Below, in pieces: positions 44,583-53,590 of a stretch of DNA of 64,000 nt (position 1 is its first letter; each line of letters starts with the position of its first letter). The position numbers and the translations under genes are program-made. The DNA is from Pseudomonas sp. ML2-2023-3 (GTDB lineage Bacteria; Pseudomonadota; Gammaproteobacteria; Pseudomonadales; Pseudomonadaceae), in assembly GCF_037055275.1 (NCBI RefSeq), contig NZ_CP146343.1, positions 902,501 to 966,500 of the forward strand, read 5' to 3'. The notes below the pieces were generated by a model. It saw only the letters and a program-made list of their open reading frames with translations, did no database searches and was not told where the DNA came from.

Positions 44583-45437
44583 ATGCCCGTTGCGCAACTG
44601 ATCAGCCCTCAAGCCCTGAATGAACGTCAGGCGCAGCCCGGCCTGGTTATTCTGGACTGTCGCTTTGCCCTGGAAGACCCGGATTATGGCCGTTGCAGTT
44701 ATGCCGAAGGGCACATTGCCGGCGCACAGTTTGCCGACCTTGAGCGTGACCTGAGCGGGCCGGTGATCAAGGGCGTGACAGGTCGCCATCCGCTGCCCGA
44801 TCCGCGCACCCTTGTGGAGCGACTGCGCACCTGGGGTGTAAATGCCGACAGCGATGTGGTGCTGTATGACGATGGTCCCGGTGCCTTTGCTGCTCGGGCA
44901 TGGTGGTTGCTGACCTGGCTGGGCAAGCGCGACGGCGTGTTTATCCTGGATGGCGGCCTCAAGGCCTGGCATGGAGCGGGCTTTCCCCTGAGCCTGGATG
45001 CGGCTCCGACGTTGCGCGGCACGTTCGAAGGTAAACCTGACAGCCATATGCTGCTCAGCGCGGAGCAACTGCAAAAGCGCCTTGGCAAACCGCAGATGAC
45101 CTTGATCGATGCCCGTGCGCAGCCGCGCTTTCGAGGCGAGGTGGAGCCCATCGATCCTGTTGCCGGACATATTCCAGGCGCGCAATGCGCAGCGTTCAGC
45201 GAAAACCTCGATAGCACGGGGCGTTTTTTGCCTGCCGAGCAACTCAAGCAGCGGTTCGCCGAAAAACTGGGGGATCGCTCGCCCGATGAACTGGTGGCCT
45301 ATTGCGGGTCCGGTGTGACGGCGTGTCATAACCTTTTTGCGCTGGGGCTGGCGGGTTATCCGCTGGGCAAGCTCTATGCGGGCTCGTGGAGTGAGTGGAT
45401 CAACGATCCGGCGCGTGGCATTGCTACCGGCGATTGA
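44583..45437 (+). CDS. sseA: 3-mercaptopyruvate sulfurtransferase
   Basis: The enzyme transfers sulfur from 3-mercaptopyruvate (or thiosulfate) to cyanide or thiol acceptors. The 284 residues form two rhodanese domains: an inactive N-terminal one (about 5-135; LVILDCRFALEDPDYG, GHIAGAQFADLERD) and a catalytic C-terminal one with the active-site loop AYCGSGVTACHN (about residues 239-250). C-G-S-G-V-T is the mercaptopyruvate-type loop, whereas thiosulfate-specific rhodaneses have CRxGx[R/T]. CAGGAG precedes the ATG. It lies 30 bases after laoR in the same direction. Confidence 0.92.
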   Translation: MPVAQLISPQALNERQAQPGLVILDCRFALEDPDYGRCSYAEGHIAGAQFADLERDLSGPVIKGVTGRHPLPDPRTLVERLRTWGVNADSDVVLYDDGPGAFAARAWWLLTWLGKRDGVFILDGGLKAWHGAGFPLSLDAAPTLRGTFEGKPDSHMLLSAEQLQKRLGKPQMTLIDARAQPRFRGEVEPIDPVAGHIPGAQCAAFSENLDSTGRFLPAEQLKQRFAEKLGDRSPDELVAYCGSGVTACHNLFALGLAGYPLGKLYAGSWSEWINDPARGIATGD

Positions 45438-45456
45438 TCAACCGAGGGCGGTTTAG

Positions 45457-45472
45457 TGTGTGGGAGCGGGCT
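45457..45472. repeat. Half copy of family B repeat
   Basis: TGTGTGGGAGCGGGCT sits between sseA and the AraC-type gene without an inverted partner; it ends five bases before the AraC gene's stop. Confidence 0.55.
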
Positions 45473-45476
45473 GCAA

Positions 45477-46319
45477 TCATCGGCGGTCCGAGTTGGCACT
45501 GGCCAAGCGATACGCACCAGGGCCAACGCCATAGACCTTCTTGAATTGCCGACTCAGGTGGCTCTGGTCGGCAAAACCCAATTGCGTCGCCACTTGTAGC
45601 GGCAAGCAGCCTTGTTGCAACAAGGCCCGGGCATGGGCGATGCGCTGCTGCATCAGCCAGGTGTGTGGCGGCATGCCAGTGGCTCGTTGAAACACCCGGG
45701 CAAAGTGGAACGCAGACAAGTTGACCGCTGCGGCGAGCTCTTCCAGTGAGGGTGGCTCTGCCAGCCGGGCGTTTAACAGTTCCTTGGCCCGGCTTACGGC
45801 ACGATGCTCGACGCCGGGTTTTGCCGGCATCGGCAGGCGGGCATGGCGATTGAGCAGGGCTAGCATCATCTGGCGCCATACAGTTTGCTGGTGCAAGGCG
45901 GTTTCTGGCCCTTCCAGCAATTGATGCAGCCGGAACAACCCGTGAAACAGGTCGCTGTCGTACAGCAATGTGTCATTGAAGGTCGGCAAGTGCGTGGCGG
46001 GCAGTTCGAGTTCTTCGAGCAATTGTTGAATTTGCGCGTTGTCCGGGTAAAAAGCCCGGTAGCGCCAGCCCGCATCATGACCTTTGTGCCCATTGTGGAC
46101 TTCGTCCGGGTTGATCAGCACCAGCGTGCCCGTGGCGGCCAGGTGTTCGGCGCCCCGATAGCGATAACGCTGGGCGCCCTCGACGATCATGCCGATCACA
46201 AAACCATCATGCACATGGGGCACGAAGCGGTGCTCGATATAGCGCGCCGTGAGCAATTCGACGCCCGTCAGGGGCTGCGTCTGCCAGAAGCGAATCGACT
46301 CACCCTGCTGTGCGTCCAT
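45477..46319 (-). CDS. AraC-family transcriptional regulator
   Basis: The 280-residue protein has an N-terminal cupin-like sensor domain (about 15-140; HRFVPHVHDGFVIGMIVEG, LVLINPDEVHNGH) and a C-terminal double helix-turn-helix (about 170-275; LEELAAAVNLSAFHFARVFQ, VATQLGFADQSHLSRQFKKV). This sensor-plus-AraC arrangement is common in regulators of small-molecule metabolism, but the ligand and targets are not evident. Its start codon overlaps the stop of the upstream YheT hydrolase gene by one base (TAATG), so it is translated from the same message. Confidence 0.88.
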   Translation of the reverse strand: MDAQQGESIRFWQTQPLTGVELLTARYIEHRFVPHVHDGFVIGMIVEGAQRYRYRGAEHLAATGTLVLINPDEVHNGHKGHDAGWRYRAFYPDNAQIQQLLEELELPATHLPTFNDTLLYDSDLFHGLFRLHQLLEGPETALHQQTVWRQMMLALLNRHARLPMPAKPGVEHRAVSRAKELLNARLAEPPSLEELAAAVNLSAFHFARVFQRATGMPPHTWLMQQRIAHARALLQQGCLPLQVATQLGFADQSHLSRQFKKVYGVGPGAYRLASANSDRR

Positions 46320-47362
46320 TACTCGGACTCAAGCCGCAGCGCGGCCAGCCATTGGGGAATCCGTCGCTCAAGGTAGTAACCCGGCCTGGTCGGCGTACCT
46401 TCCAAAAAGCCGACATGTCCGCCTTTGGCGTGCAATTCAAGTTGCGTGCTGGGCGACAGCTCGCTGGTTTCAGGGATGCTGTGCTTGAACACGAACGGAT
46501 CGTCCGTGGACTGGATAATCAGGGTTGGGGTGTCGATAGTACCGAGGAAGTAACGACTGGAGGCGCGACGGTAGTAATCATCGACGTTGAGATAGCCGTT
46601 AAGGGGGGCTGTCACACGGTCATCGAATTCCCAGAAGGTGCGCATCTTGCCCAGCGTCTTCACTGAACCCAGCTCGGCCAGTCTGGCCAGGCCTTCGTGT
46701 TGAGCATCGAGCTGGAACCGGTGCTTTTTGACTTTGACGTAGGCCAGCATCTCGCGCATGAAATGAGCCTGGTAGACCCTCGAAAACCCGAGGCCGATCC
46801 GGTCTGCACACTGGTCAAGACGGAACGGTACCGATACGGCGACGGCACCTTGCAAGCCACTATCGTGGCCGCTTTCGCCCAGATACTTGAGCAGCACATT
46901 GCCCCCCAGCGAATAGCCCACGGCATACAGCGGCGCCAACGGGTGTGTGGCGCGCAAATGCGCCACGGCCTCGGCCAGGTCTTCGCTGGCGCCTGAATGA
47001 TAGCTGCGAGCCAACAGGTTGGGTTCGCCCGAGCAGCCTCTCCAGTTCAGTGCAGCACTGGTCCAGCCGCGTGCGGCAAGGGCGTTTTGCAGCCCCAGAA
47101 CATAGTGCGAACCCGATGAGCCGGTCAGGCCGTGCAGCACCAGAACGACGGGGGCATATGCCTGCGGCGTGCCGTGCCAGTCCAGATCGAGAAAGTCGCC
47201 GTCCTTGAGCCAGATGCGTTCACGCCGATGCTCGATGGCAGGTTTTGTGCGCCATAACGGCCCCCATAACGTCTGGATATGAGGATTGCCCAAACCCGGC
47301 GCCGTGACAAACGGCTTGAGGGGTAAAGCATGGCTGGCTGAAAAAGGCACGGTGGTTCTCAT
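46319..47362 (-). CDS. Alpha/beta hydrolase, YheT family
   Basis: The 347-residue protein starts at ATG 47362 (MRTTVPFSASHALPLKPFVT). It shows the YheT pattern GLGNPHIQTLWGPLWR near residue 24, DGDFLDLDWHG, VLVLHGLTGSSGSHYVLGL, the nucleophile elbow AVGYSLGGNVLLKYLGE near 150, and the late histidine in LHAKGGHVGFLEG near 315. The serine-histidine pair and an aspartate (SSDDPFV-like region, here QSTDDPFV) form the usual triad. YheT relatives act as esterases but the substrate is unknown. The gene leads a two-gene unit with the AraC regulator. Confidence 0.85.
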   Translation of the reverse strand: MRTTVPFSASHALPLKPFVTAPGLGNPHIQTLWGPLWRTKPAIEHRRERIWLKDGDFLDLDWHGTPQAYAPVVLVLHGLTGSSGSHYVLGLQNALAARGWTSAALNWRGCSGEPNLLARSYHSGASEDLAEAVAHLRATHPLAPLYAVGYSLGGNVLLKYLGESGHDSGLQGAVAVSVPFRLDQCADRIGLGFSRVYQAHFMREMLAYVKVKKHRFQLDAQHEGLARLAELGSVKTLGKMRTFWEFDDRVTAPLNGYLNVDDYYRRASSRYFLGTIDTPTLIIQSTDDPFVFKHSIPETSELSPSTQLELHAKGGHVGFLEGTPTRPGYYLERRIPQWLAALRLESE

Positions 47363-47562
47363 CGGATGACAGGTACGGCGGGTGTCTAAATTGCCACATT
47401 GCAGCCCGGCACCCAAGTGTTGCGTAATGGCCAGTTAGTTATCTGATGGTTGGCATGCAACGGGGTCCCATCAAAAGAACCGGCTGGGCTTGCGAAGGCA
47501 GGAGAGGGTGTTACGCAGGGATTTTGTGTTTGCAGGCGCGCTCAAGGCATCGCCCGGACCGT
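47363..47562. other. Intergenic space upstream of yheT-like gene
   Basis: About 200 bases between the YheT-like start and a long family A repeat. I see no gene, RNA or strong promoter in it. The promoter for the leftward pair must lie here. Confidence 0.4.
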
Positions 47563-47658
47563 GGAGCCGCTGCCGTAGGCTGCGATAAGGGCCGAAGGGA
47601 TTGCTCTTGAAAAAGAGCAATCCCTTCGGGCTCGATCGCAGCCTGCGGCAGCGGCTAC
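47563..47658. repeat. Long palindromic repeat, family A, with extended inner hairpin
   Basis: The outer arms are GGAGCCGCTGCCGTAGGCTG and GCAGCCTGCGGCAGCGGCTA. The inner arms, CCGAAGGGATTGCTCTT (47592-47608) and its perfect 17-base complement (47613-47629), close a GAAA loop. This is the most complete fold of all copies in the window. It lies downstream of rsmD. Confidence 0.88.
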
Positions 47659-47661
47659 AGG

Positions 47662-48261
47662 TTATTGTGCGGCCGCAGCCTCACGCTGCCACAGGGCGTA
47701 GTTCACGCCCCCGGCTTTTTGCTCGCGGTGCAGGCGCCAGTTGGCAGGCAGGCTCAGTTCCGATGGGCGGACTTCGCTTTCGGTGTAAACCCATGCGTCA
47801 TCGGCCAGCCAGCCGCGTTGCTCCAGCAGGTCGCAGGCCGGCTTGAGCAGGTCCTTGTTGAACGGCGGGTCCAGGAAAACCACGTCGAACGTGTCAGTTG
47901 CCGTCGCGTCCAGATAACGAAGGGCGTCGGTCTGCTGCACTTCGCCGACCGTGCAGCGCAGGATGCCCATGTTCTCGCGAATGTTGGAAATCGCATCGCG
48001 GTTGCTGTCCAGTGCCACGCCTTTGGCTGCGCCGCGGGACATGGCTTCAAGGAACAGCGCGCCGCTGCCGGCGAATACGTCCAGTACCTTGGCGCCGCCG
48101 ATGTGCGGGGCCAACCAGTTGAACAGGGTTTCTCGCACGCGATCCGGTGTCGGACGCAGGCCCTCTACATGGGGGAAGTCGAGCTTGCGGCTGCGCCATT
48201 CCCCGCCAATGATGCGTAACTGACCCGCACCTGAGTGCGATGTGTTTTTTGGCTTTGCCAT
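47662..48261 (-). CDS. rsmD: 16S rRNA m2G966 methyltransferase
   Basis: RsmD methylates G966 of 16S rRNA in the small subunit. The 199 residues show GQLRIIGGEWRSRKLDFP near residue 12, RPTPDRVRETLFNWLAPHI (about 36-54), the SAM-binding VLDVFAGSGALFLEAMSRGA (about 60) and the catalytic DPPF motif in DVVFLDPPFNKDLL near 128. Its start overlaps the stop of the upstream M16 peptidase gene by one base (TAATG), so it is the last gene of a three-gene leftward operon. Confidence 0.94.
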   Translation of the reverse strand: MAKPKNTSHSGAGQLRIIGGEWRSRKLDFPHVEGLRPTPDRVRETLFNWLAPHIGGAKVLDVFAGSGALFLEAMSRGAAKGVALDSNRDAISNIRENMGILRCTVGEVQQTDALRYLDATATDTFDVVFLDPPFNKDLLKPACDLLEQRGWLADDAWVYTESEVRPSELSLPANWRLHREQKAGGVNYALWQREAAAAQ

Positions 48262-49751
48262 TAATGCTCCGGAACCCCAAGAGGTTGCTCTGAAGGTTTG
48301 TCGGTAGGAGGTGGCAGTGGTTTTTGCGGCACGGTTGGGCCAGCGGTCACTACGACCATTTTGTCGGCGCTCAGGTGCTTGTTCATGGCGGCCTTGACCT
48401 GATCGGTGGTCAGGTCCTGGGATTTCTGCATGAAGGTTTCAAGATAGTCCAAAGGCAAATCATAGAAGCCCATTGCGCCAAGTTGGCCGACGATGGCTGA
48501 GTTGCTGGCAGTGGACAGCGGGAAGCTGCCTGCCAGTTCACGCTTGGCATCGTCGAGTTCTTTTTGCGTCGGACCATTTTTCAGGTAATCAGCCAAAATG
48601 TCTTGCACCAATTTGAGCGTACCTTCGCTCAATTCGGCACGGGTTTGCAGGTTGATCATGAACGGGCCACGGGCTTGCATCGGGCTGAAGCCGGAATACA
48701 CGCCATAGGTCAGGCCGCGCTTTTCACGCACTTCAGTCATCAGGCGCGTGCCGAAACCGCCGCCACCCAGGATGCTGTTGCCCAAAGCCAGTGCGGCATA
48801 GTCGGGATCGTCACGGTCAATGCCCAGCTGGGACACCAGCAAGTGGGTTTGCTTGGACGGGAACTCGATGTGGGTTGCGCCGGGTTTTGGCTCGCTCGGT
48901 TGCACTGTTTTTGCAACGGCCGGGCCCTTGGGCAGCGCGGCCGAAACCTGGGCTGCGATGGCTTCTGCTTCAGCGCGAGACAGGTCGCCAACGATCGCAA
49001 TGACTGCGTTGCCAGCGGTGTAGGCCTTGTTGTGGAAGGCCTTGAGTTGATCGATGGTTATAGAGGTGATGCTTTGGGCGTTGCCATCGCTGGCGTGAGC
49101 GTACGGGTGATCGCCGTACAGGCGCTTGAACAGCTCATCGCTGGCCAGTTTTCCGGGGTTTTGCTTCTGGAACTCAAAGCTGGCGAGCAACTGGTTTTTG
49201 ATCCGCGCCAGGGAGTCAGCCGGGAATGTCGGCTTGCCCACCACCTCGGCGAACAGATTGAGCGCCGGAGTGCGTTTGTCCACATCGCTCAGGCTGCGCA
49301 GTGAGGCAACGGCCATATCGCGATAAGCACCATTGCCGAAGTCGGCACCCAGGCCTTCAAAGCCCTGGGCGATGGCGCCTACATCTTTGCCGGCCACGCC
49401 TTCGTTGAGCATGGCGTTGGTCAGCAGTGCCAGGCCTGGCGTGTTGTCGTCCTGGCTGCTGCCGGCGGCGAAGGTCAGGCGCAGGTCGAACATCGGCAGC
49501 TCCCGTGCTTCGACGAACAGCACTTTGGAGCCTTCGGCAGTTTTCCAGGTTTGCACGTTCAGCGCACGGTGGCTGGGAGCCTTGCCGTCGAGTTCGGCCA
49601 ATGACTGGAGTTTTTGCTCGGTCTTGGCCTTGTCCAGCGCCTGGCTTGCAACCGATTGGTCGGGATTGGCAAAAAAGTAGCCGAGTGCGCCAACCAGAAC
49701 GGCAGCGCTCAGACCGAGCAGGGCGAAGCGGGAGGCTTTACGCTCACTCAT
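48261..49751 (-). CDS. M16-family zinc-protease homologue lacking the metal motif (accessory subunit)
   Basis: From ATG 49751 the protein has 496 residues: an N-terminal membrane anchor (FALLGLSAAVLVGALGYFFA, residues 8-27) and two M16 domains. The HxxEH zinc motif expected near PGLALLTNAMLNEG is absent, so it is probably the inactive partner of the catalytic subunit encoded just upstream. The R/Y pair of the M16 family is kept in GTRLMTEVREKRGLTYGVYSG, which is how two-chain M16 proteases share an active site. A proline-rich tail follows. It overlaps the upstream gene by eight bases and rsmD by one. Confidence 0.87.
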   Translation of the reverse strand: MSERKASRFALLGLSAAVLVGALGYFFANPDQSVASQALDKAKTEQKLQSLAELDGKAPSHRALNVQTWKTAEGSKVLFVEARELPMFDLRLTFAAGSSQDDNTPGLALLTNAMLNEGVAGKDVGAIAQGFEGLGADFGNGAYRDMAVASLRSLSDVDKRTPALNLFAEVVGKPTFPADSLARIKNQLLASFEFQKQNPGKLASDELFKRLYGDHPYAHASDGNAQSITSITIDQLKAFHNKAYTAGNAVIAIVGDLSRAEAEAIAAQVSAALPKGPAVAKTVQPSEPKPGATHIEFPSKQTHLLVSQLGIDRDDPDYAALALGNSILGGGGFGTRLMTEVREKRGLTYGVYSGFSPMQARGPFMINLQTRAELSEGTLKLVQDILADYLKNGPTQKELDDAKRELAGSFPLSTASNSAIVGQLGAMGFYDLPLDYLETFMQKSQDLTTDQVKAAMNKHLSADKMVVVTAGPTVPQKPLPPPTDKPSEQPLGVPEH

Positions 49752-51096
49752 GGGTTTTCTCCTCGGGCAGAACATGCGCAACGCTCAGGCGGTCGCGAGT
49801 GAAATAGGTGCGGGCGGCTTGCTGGATATCGGCCGGTGTGACCTTTTGCAGGTCAGCCAGCTCGGAGTCCATCAGCTTCCAGGACAGGCCGACGGTTTCC
49901 AGTTGGCCAATCGAGGTGGCCTGGCTGGTGATCGAGTCGCGCTCGTAGACCAGGCCGGCAATCACCTGGGCACGCACGCGCTCAAGTTCTTCAGTGGTAG
50001 GCGGGGTCTTTTTCAGGTCGTCGAGCAAACGCCACAAACCCGCTTCGGCCTGGGCCATGGTGACTTTTTTCTGGCTGTTGGGCATTGCTGAAAGCATGAA
50101 CAGGCTGTCGCCACGGGTGAAGGCGTTGTAGCTGGACGATGCCCCGGAGACCAGTTCTTCACCGCGCTCAAGCTGGGTCGGCATGCGTGCGCTGTAGCCG
50201 CCGTCCAGCAGCGCAGAAATCAGGCGCAGGGCATTGGCGGTGATCGGGTCTTTGGCCGTCGCAATGCTTGGCACGTTAAAGCCCAGCATCAAGCTTGGCA
50301 GTTGGGTCTGTACGTGGATCTTGAGCAGGCGCTCGCCAGGGGTTGGCAGCTCCAGCGGGATTTTGGCGACAGGAATTTCGCGTTTTGGAACAGGCCCGAA
50401 GTAGCGTTGAGCCAGGGCTTTGACTTCATCCGGGGTCACGTCGCCGACCACGACCAGCGTGGCGTTGTTGGGCGCATACCACTCTTCATACCATGCGCGC
50501 AGTTCGCCAACGCTCATGCGCTCAAGGTCCACCATCCAGCCGATGGTCGGAGTGTGGTAGCCGCTGGACGGGAAGGCCATAGCACTGAACAGCTCGTAGG
50601 CTTTGCTCATGGGCTGGTCGTCGGTGCGCAGGCGGCGTTCTTCCTTGATCACTTCGATCTCGCGCTTGAACTCTTCAGGCGGCAGGCGAAGGCTGGCCAT
50701 GCGATCGGCCTCAAGTTCAAAGGCCACGCCCAGGCGGTCGCGGGCCAGCACCTGGTAATAGGCGGTGTAGTCGTCGCTGGTGAAGGCGTTTTCCTGGGCG
50801 CCAAGGTCGCGCAGGATCAACGAGGCCTCGCCGGGGCCGACCTTGTTGCTGCCCTTGAACATCATGTGCTCAAGGGCGTGGGACAGGCCGGTCTTGCCGG
50901 GCGTCTCGAAACTGGAACCCACTTTGTACCAGACCTGGGAGACCACTACGGGCGCGCGATGGTCTTCGCGCACAATGACTTTCAGGCCATTGTCCAGGCG
51001 GAACTCGTGAGTAGGCTGCGGTTCGGCCGCCAGGGCCGAAAGCGGAAGTAAAACTGTGCTGAGCAACAGGCCAGCAGCGCGGCGGGCTAGATTCAT
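49744..51096 (-). CDS. M16-family zinc peptidase, catalytic subunit
   Basis: From ATG 51096 the 450-residue protein has a signal peptide (MNLARRAAGLLLSTVLLPLS, cleavage near ALA-AEP at about 24) and an M16 domain with the inverted zinc motif HALEHMMFKG (HxxEH, about residue 77), followed by the distal glutamate in the FELEADRMASLRLPPEEFKRE region. The second, inactive domain begins near 240. It is exported to the periplasm and probably works as a heterodimer with the next gene's product. An open frame to 51186 adds 30 residues without signal character and is rejected. Confidence 0.9.
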   Translation of the reverse strand: MNLARRAAGLLLSTVLLPLSALAAEPQPTHEFRLDNGLKVIVREDHRAPVVVSQVWYKVGSSFETPGKTGLSHALEHMMFKGSNKVGPGEASLILRDLGAQENAFTSDDYTAYYQVLARDRLGVAFELEADRMASLRLPPEEFKREIEVIKEERRLRTDDQPMSKAYELFSAMAFPSSGYHTPTIGWMVDLERMSVGELRAWYEEWYAPNNATLVVVGDVTPDEVKALAQRYFGPVPKREIPVAKIPLELPTPGERLLKIHVQTQLPSLMLGFNVPSIATAKDPITANALRLISALLDGGYSARMPTQLERGEELVSGASSSYNAFTRGDSLFMLSAMPNSQKKVTMAQAEAGLWRLLDDLKKTPPTTEELERVRAQVIAGLVYERDSITSQATSIGQLETVGLSWKLMDSELADLQKVTPADIQQAARTYFTRDRLSVAHVLPEEKTHE

Positions 51097-51452
51097 TCGT
51101 TTTTTAACCTGTTGGGCTACCTGCTCGGCCTTAGCGTCTGCAGGTGAGGAGGTGCTAGGATACTGATCCGTTTTACCGGCGGCCACGCCTATCAGGCCAT
51201 TTACGATCAGACTAAGGTTGATCGGGCAGTATAGGAGCCCGCTTGGAAGTGTGGATGTATCCCGGTAAATTTCGCATTTTTGCCGACTTTCCCGTGACAG
51301 ACCCGAGTTAAGACGAAGTTCACGAGGTGCGTTTTACCCTCTGAACACAGTTGCGTGCGAACAAGCTGACAAAATTACAGTCTGTTTCACACCGAATATT
51401 ATTTGCCGGGGCGCCACAGTGGCGCACCGCTACGATGAGATAGCCGTCCTCC
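51097..51452. other. Divergent promoter region between the M16 pair and ftsY
   Basis: These 356 bases hold the promoters of both leftward and rightward operons. A plausible sigma-70 promoter for ftsY is listed separately. The rest has no gene, repeat or terminator that I can support. Confidence 0.5.
51375..51402 (+). promoter_or_regulatory. Candidate sigma-70 promoter of the ftsY operon
   Basis: TTACAG (51375-51380) is 16 bases from TATTAT (51397-51402). A start near 51409 would give a leader of about 44 bases before ATG 51453. Confidence 0.5.
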
Positions 51453-52922
51453 ATGTTTGGTTCCAACGACGACAAGAAGAACCCAGCTGCGGCTGGCGAG
51501 AAAAAAGGCCTGTTCGGATGGCTGCGCAGAAAGCCGCAGGAAACCGTCGTGGAACAGCCCGCGCCTGCGCCCGAAATTACCCCGCAGCCGTTGATTGAGG
51601 CCACTGTGGTCGTCGAGGCAACGCCTGAAGTGGTCGTCGTGGCCGCAGCACCAGCGGTTGAGCCAGCCATTGAACCGCCTGTCGCCCCTGAGGCGGCGCC
51701 CTGGCCGCCGTTGCCTGTTCCCGAAGAGCCGGTGGCACTGGTTGCCGACGTGCAAGCGCCGCATGTCGTGCCTCCGATTCCTGAGCCCGAGGTGGTTGTT
51801 CCCGAGCCGGTGATTGCCCCGGAGCCTGTGGTTGAAGAGCCCGAGGTGGTTGAACCCATCGTTGAGCCAGAGCCAGAGCCAGAGCCAGTTGCCGTTGTTG
51901 AGCCGGTCATCGTGCCAGCTCCTGTAGTGGCTGCAGCCGCTCCTGTGGTTGAAGCCCCGGTGCCGGCTCCGGTGGTTGCCGCTGAACCCAAGACAGGCTT
52001 CTTTGCCCGTCTCAAGCAAGGTCTGTCCAAGACCAGCGCCAGCATTGGCGAAGGCATGGCCAGCCTGTTTCTGGGTAAAAAGGCCATTGATGACGATTTG
52101 CTCGAAGAGATCGAAACCCGTTTGCTGACCGCCGATGTGGGCGTTGAAGCAACGTCGGTGATCATTAAAAACCTGACGCAGAAAGTCGCCCGCAAGCAAT
52201 TGACCGATGCCGACGCACTGTACAAGTCGTTGCAGGACGAGCTGGCGGCCATGCTCAAGCCGGTTGAACAGCCGCTGAAAATCGAATCGCAAAACAAGCC
52301 ATTCGTGATTCTGGTGGTGGGCGTCAACGGTGCCGGTAAAACCACCACCATAGGCAAGCTGGCCAAAAAGCTGCAGCTTGAAGGCAAGAAAGTCATGCTG
52401 GCGGCCGGTGATACCTTCCGCGCCGCGGCCGTTGAGCAGTTGCAGGTGTGGGGCGAGCGCAACCATATCCCGGTCATTGCCCAGCACACTGGCGCTGACT
52501 CGGCATCGGTGATTTTTGACGCCGTGCAAGCCGCCAAGGCCCGTGGCATCGACGTATTGATCGCTGATACCGCCGGTCGCCTGCACACCAAAGACAATCT
52601 GATGGAAGAACTCAAGAAAGTTCGTCGGGTTATCGGCAAGCTCGACGCCGACGCCCCGCACGAAGTGTTGCTGGTGCTTGATGCTGGCACGGGGCAGAAC
52701 GCTATCAGCCAGACCAAGCAGTTTGATCAGACCGTTGCCCTCACAGGCCTGGCGCTGACCAAGCTGGACGGCACGGCCAAGGGCGGGGTGATTTTCGCCT
52801 TGGCCAAGCAATTCAATATCCCGATCCGCTTTATCGGTGTGGGTGAAGGCATTGATGATTTGCGTGACTTTGAGTCCGAACCCTTTGTCCAGGCTCTGTT
52901 TGCGGAGCGGGAGCGTCCATGA
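51453..52922 (+). CDS. ftsY: Signal recognition particle receptor FtsY
   Basis: FtsY receives ribosome-nascent-chain complexes from SRP at the inner membrane. The 489 residues have a long acidic, Pro/Val/Glu-rich A domain (about 30-185) that binds lipids and translocon, then the helical N domain and the G domain. GTPase motifs are GVNGAGKTTTIGKLA (about 290), DTFRAAAVEQL, DTAGRLHTK (about 371) and TKLDGTAKGG (about 432). ftsY, ftsE and ftsX overlap by four bases at each junction (ATGA), so all three are one message. Confidence 0.97.
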   Translation: MFGSNDDKKNPAAAGEKKGLFGWLRRKPQETVVEQPAPAPEITPQPLIEATVVVEATPEVVVVAAAPAVEPAIEPPVAPEAAPWPPLPVPEEPVALVADVQAPHVVPPIPEPEVVVPEPVIAPEPVVEEPEVVEPIVEPEPEPEPVAVVEPVIVPAPVVAAAAPVVEAPVPAPVVAAEPKTGFFARLKQGLSKTSASIGEGMASLFLGKKAIDDDLLEEIETRLLTADVGVEATSVIIKNLTQKVARKQLTDADALYKSLQDELAAMLKPVEQPLKIESQNKPFVILVVGVNGAGKTTTIGKLAKKLQLEGKKVMLAAGDTFRAAAVEQLQVWGERNHIPVIAQHTGADSASVIFDAVQAAKARGIDVLIADTAGRLHTKDNLMEELKKVRRVIGKLDADAPHEVLLVLDAGTGQNAISQTKQFDQTVALTGLALTKLDGTAKGGVIFALAKQFNIPIRFIGVGEGIDDLRDFESEPFVQALFAERERP

Positions 52923-53590
52923 TTCGTTTCGAGCAGGTCGGTAAGCGCTATCCAAATGGACACGTGGGCCTGCACGAGCTGAGCTTTCGGGTCCGTCGGG
53001 GCGAATTCCTCTTTGTGACCGGCCACTCCGGCGCAGGTAAAAGCACGCTGTTGCGCCTGCTGCTGGCGATGGAACGTCCGACCACCGGCAAGTTGCTGCT
53101 GGCCGGGCAGGACCTGGGGCAGATCAGCAATGCGCAGATTCCTTTCTTGCGTCGCCAGATCGGCGTGGTGTTCCAGAACCACCAGCTGTTGTTTGATCGC
53201 ACGGTGTTCAACAACGTCGCCTTGCCGCTGCAGATTCTCGGGTTGTCCAAACCTGAAATCGCCAAGCGAGTCGACTCGGCGCTGGAGCGTGTTGCGCTGT
53301 CGGACAAAACCGATCTTTATCCAGGTGACTTGTCCACAGGTCAGCAACAACGCGTGGGCATTGCCCGAGCCATTGTCCATCGTCCGGCCTTGCTGCTGGC
53401 CGATGAGCCCACCGGTAACCTCGATCCGCGTCTGGCGGCGGAAATCATGGGCGTATTTGAAGACATCAACCGTTTGGGCACCAGCGTACTGATCGCCAGC
53501 CATGACCTGGCCCTGATCGCACGCATGCGCCATCGTATGCTGACCTTGCAGCGCGGGCGATTGATTGGCGACGGGGAGGCCGCCGTATGA
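52919..53590 (+). CDS. ftsE: Cell division ATP-binding protein FtsE
   Basis: FtsE is the ATPase of the FtsEX complex, which sits at the division septum and activates periplasmic peptidoglycan hydrolases. The 223-residue protein has Walker A GHSGAGKST (about residue 36), the signature LSTGQQQRVGIARAI (about 138, with threonine in place of the usual glycine), Walker B LLLADEPTGNLD and the switch histidine in LIASHDLALI. Start and stop overlap ftsY and ftsX by four bases. Confidence 0.97.
   Translation: MIRFEQVGKRYPNGHVGLHELSFRVRRGEFLFVTGHSGAGKSTLLRLLLAMERPTTGKLLLAGQDLGQISNAQIPFLRRQIGVVFQNHQLLFDRTVFNNVALPLQILGLSKPEIAKRVDSALERVALSDKTDLYPGDLSTGQQQRVGIARAIVHRPALLLADEPTGNLDPRLAAEIMGVFEDINRLGTSVLIASHDLALIARMRHRMLTLQRGRLIGDGEAAV

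Noticed and set aside
51320..52955. Long leftward frames rich in Ser/Thr/Gly or Arg/His
   Set aside because: They mirror the repetitive acidic A domain of ftsY on the other strand. The ftsY product has all GTPase motifs.
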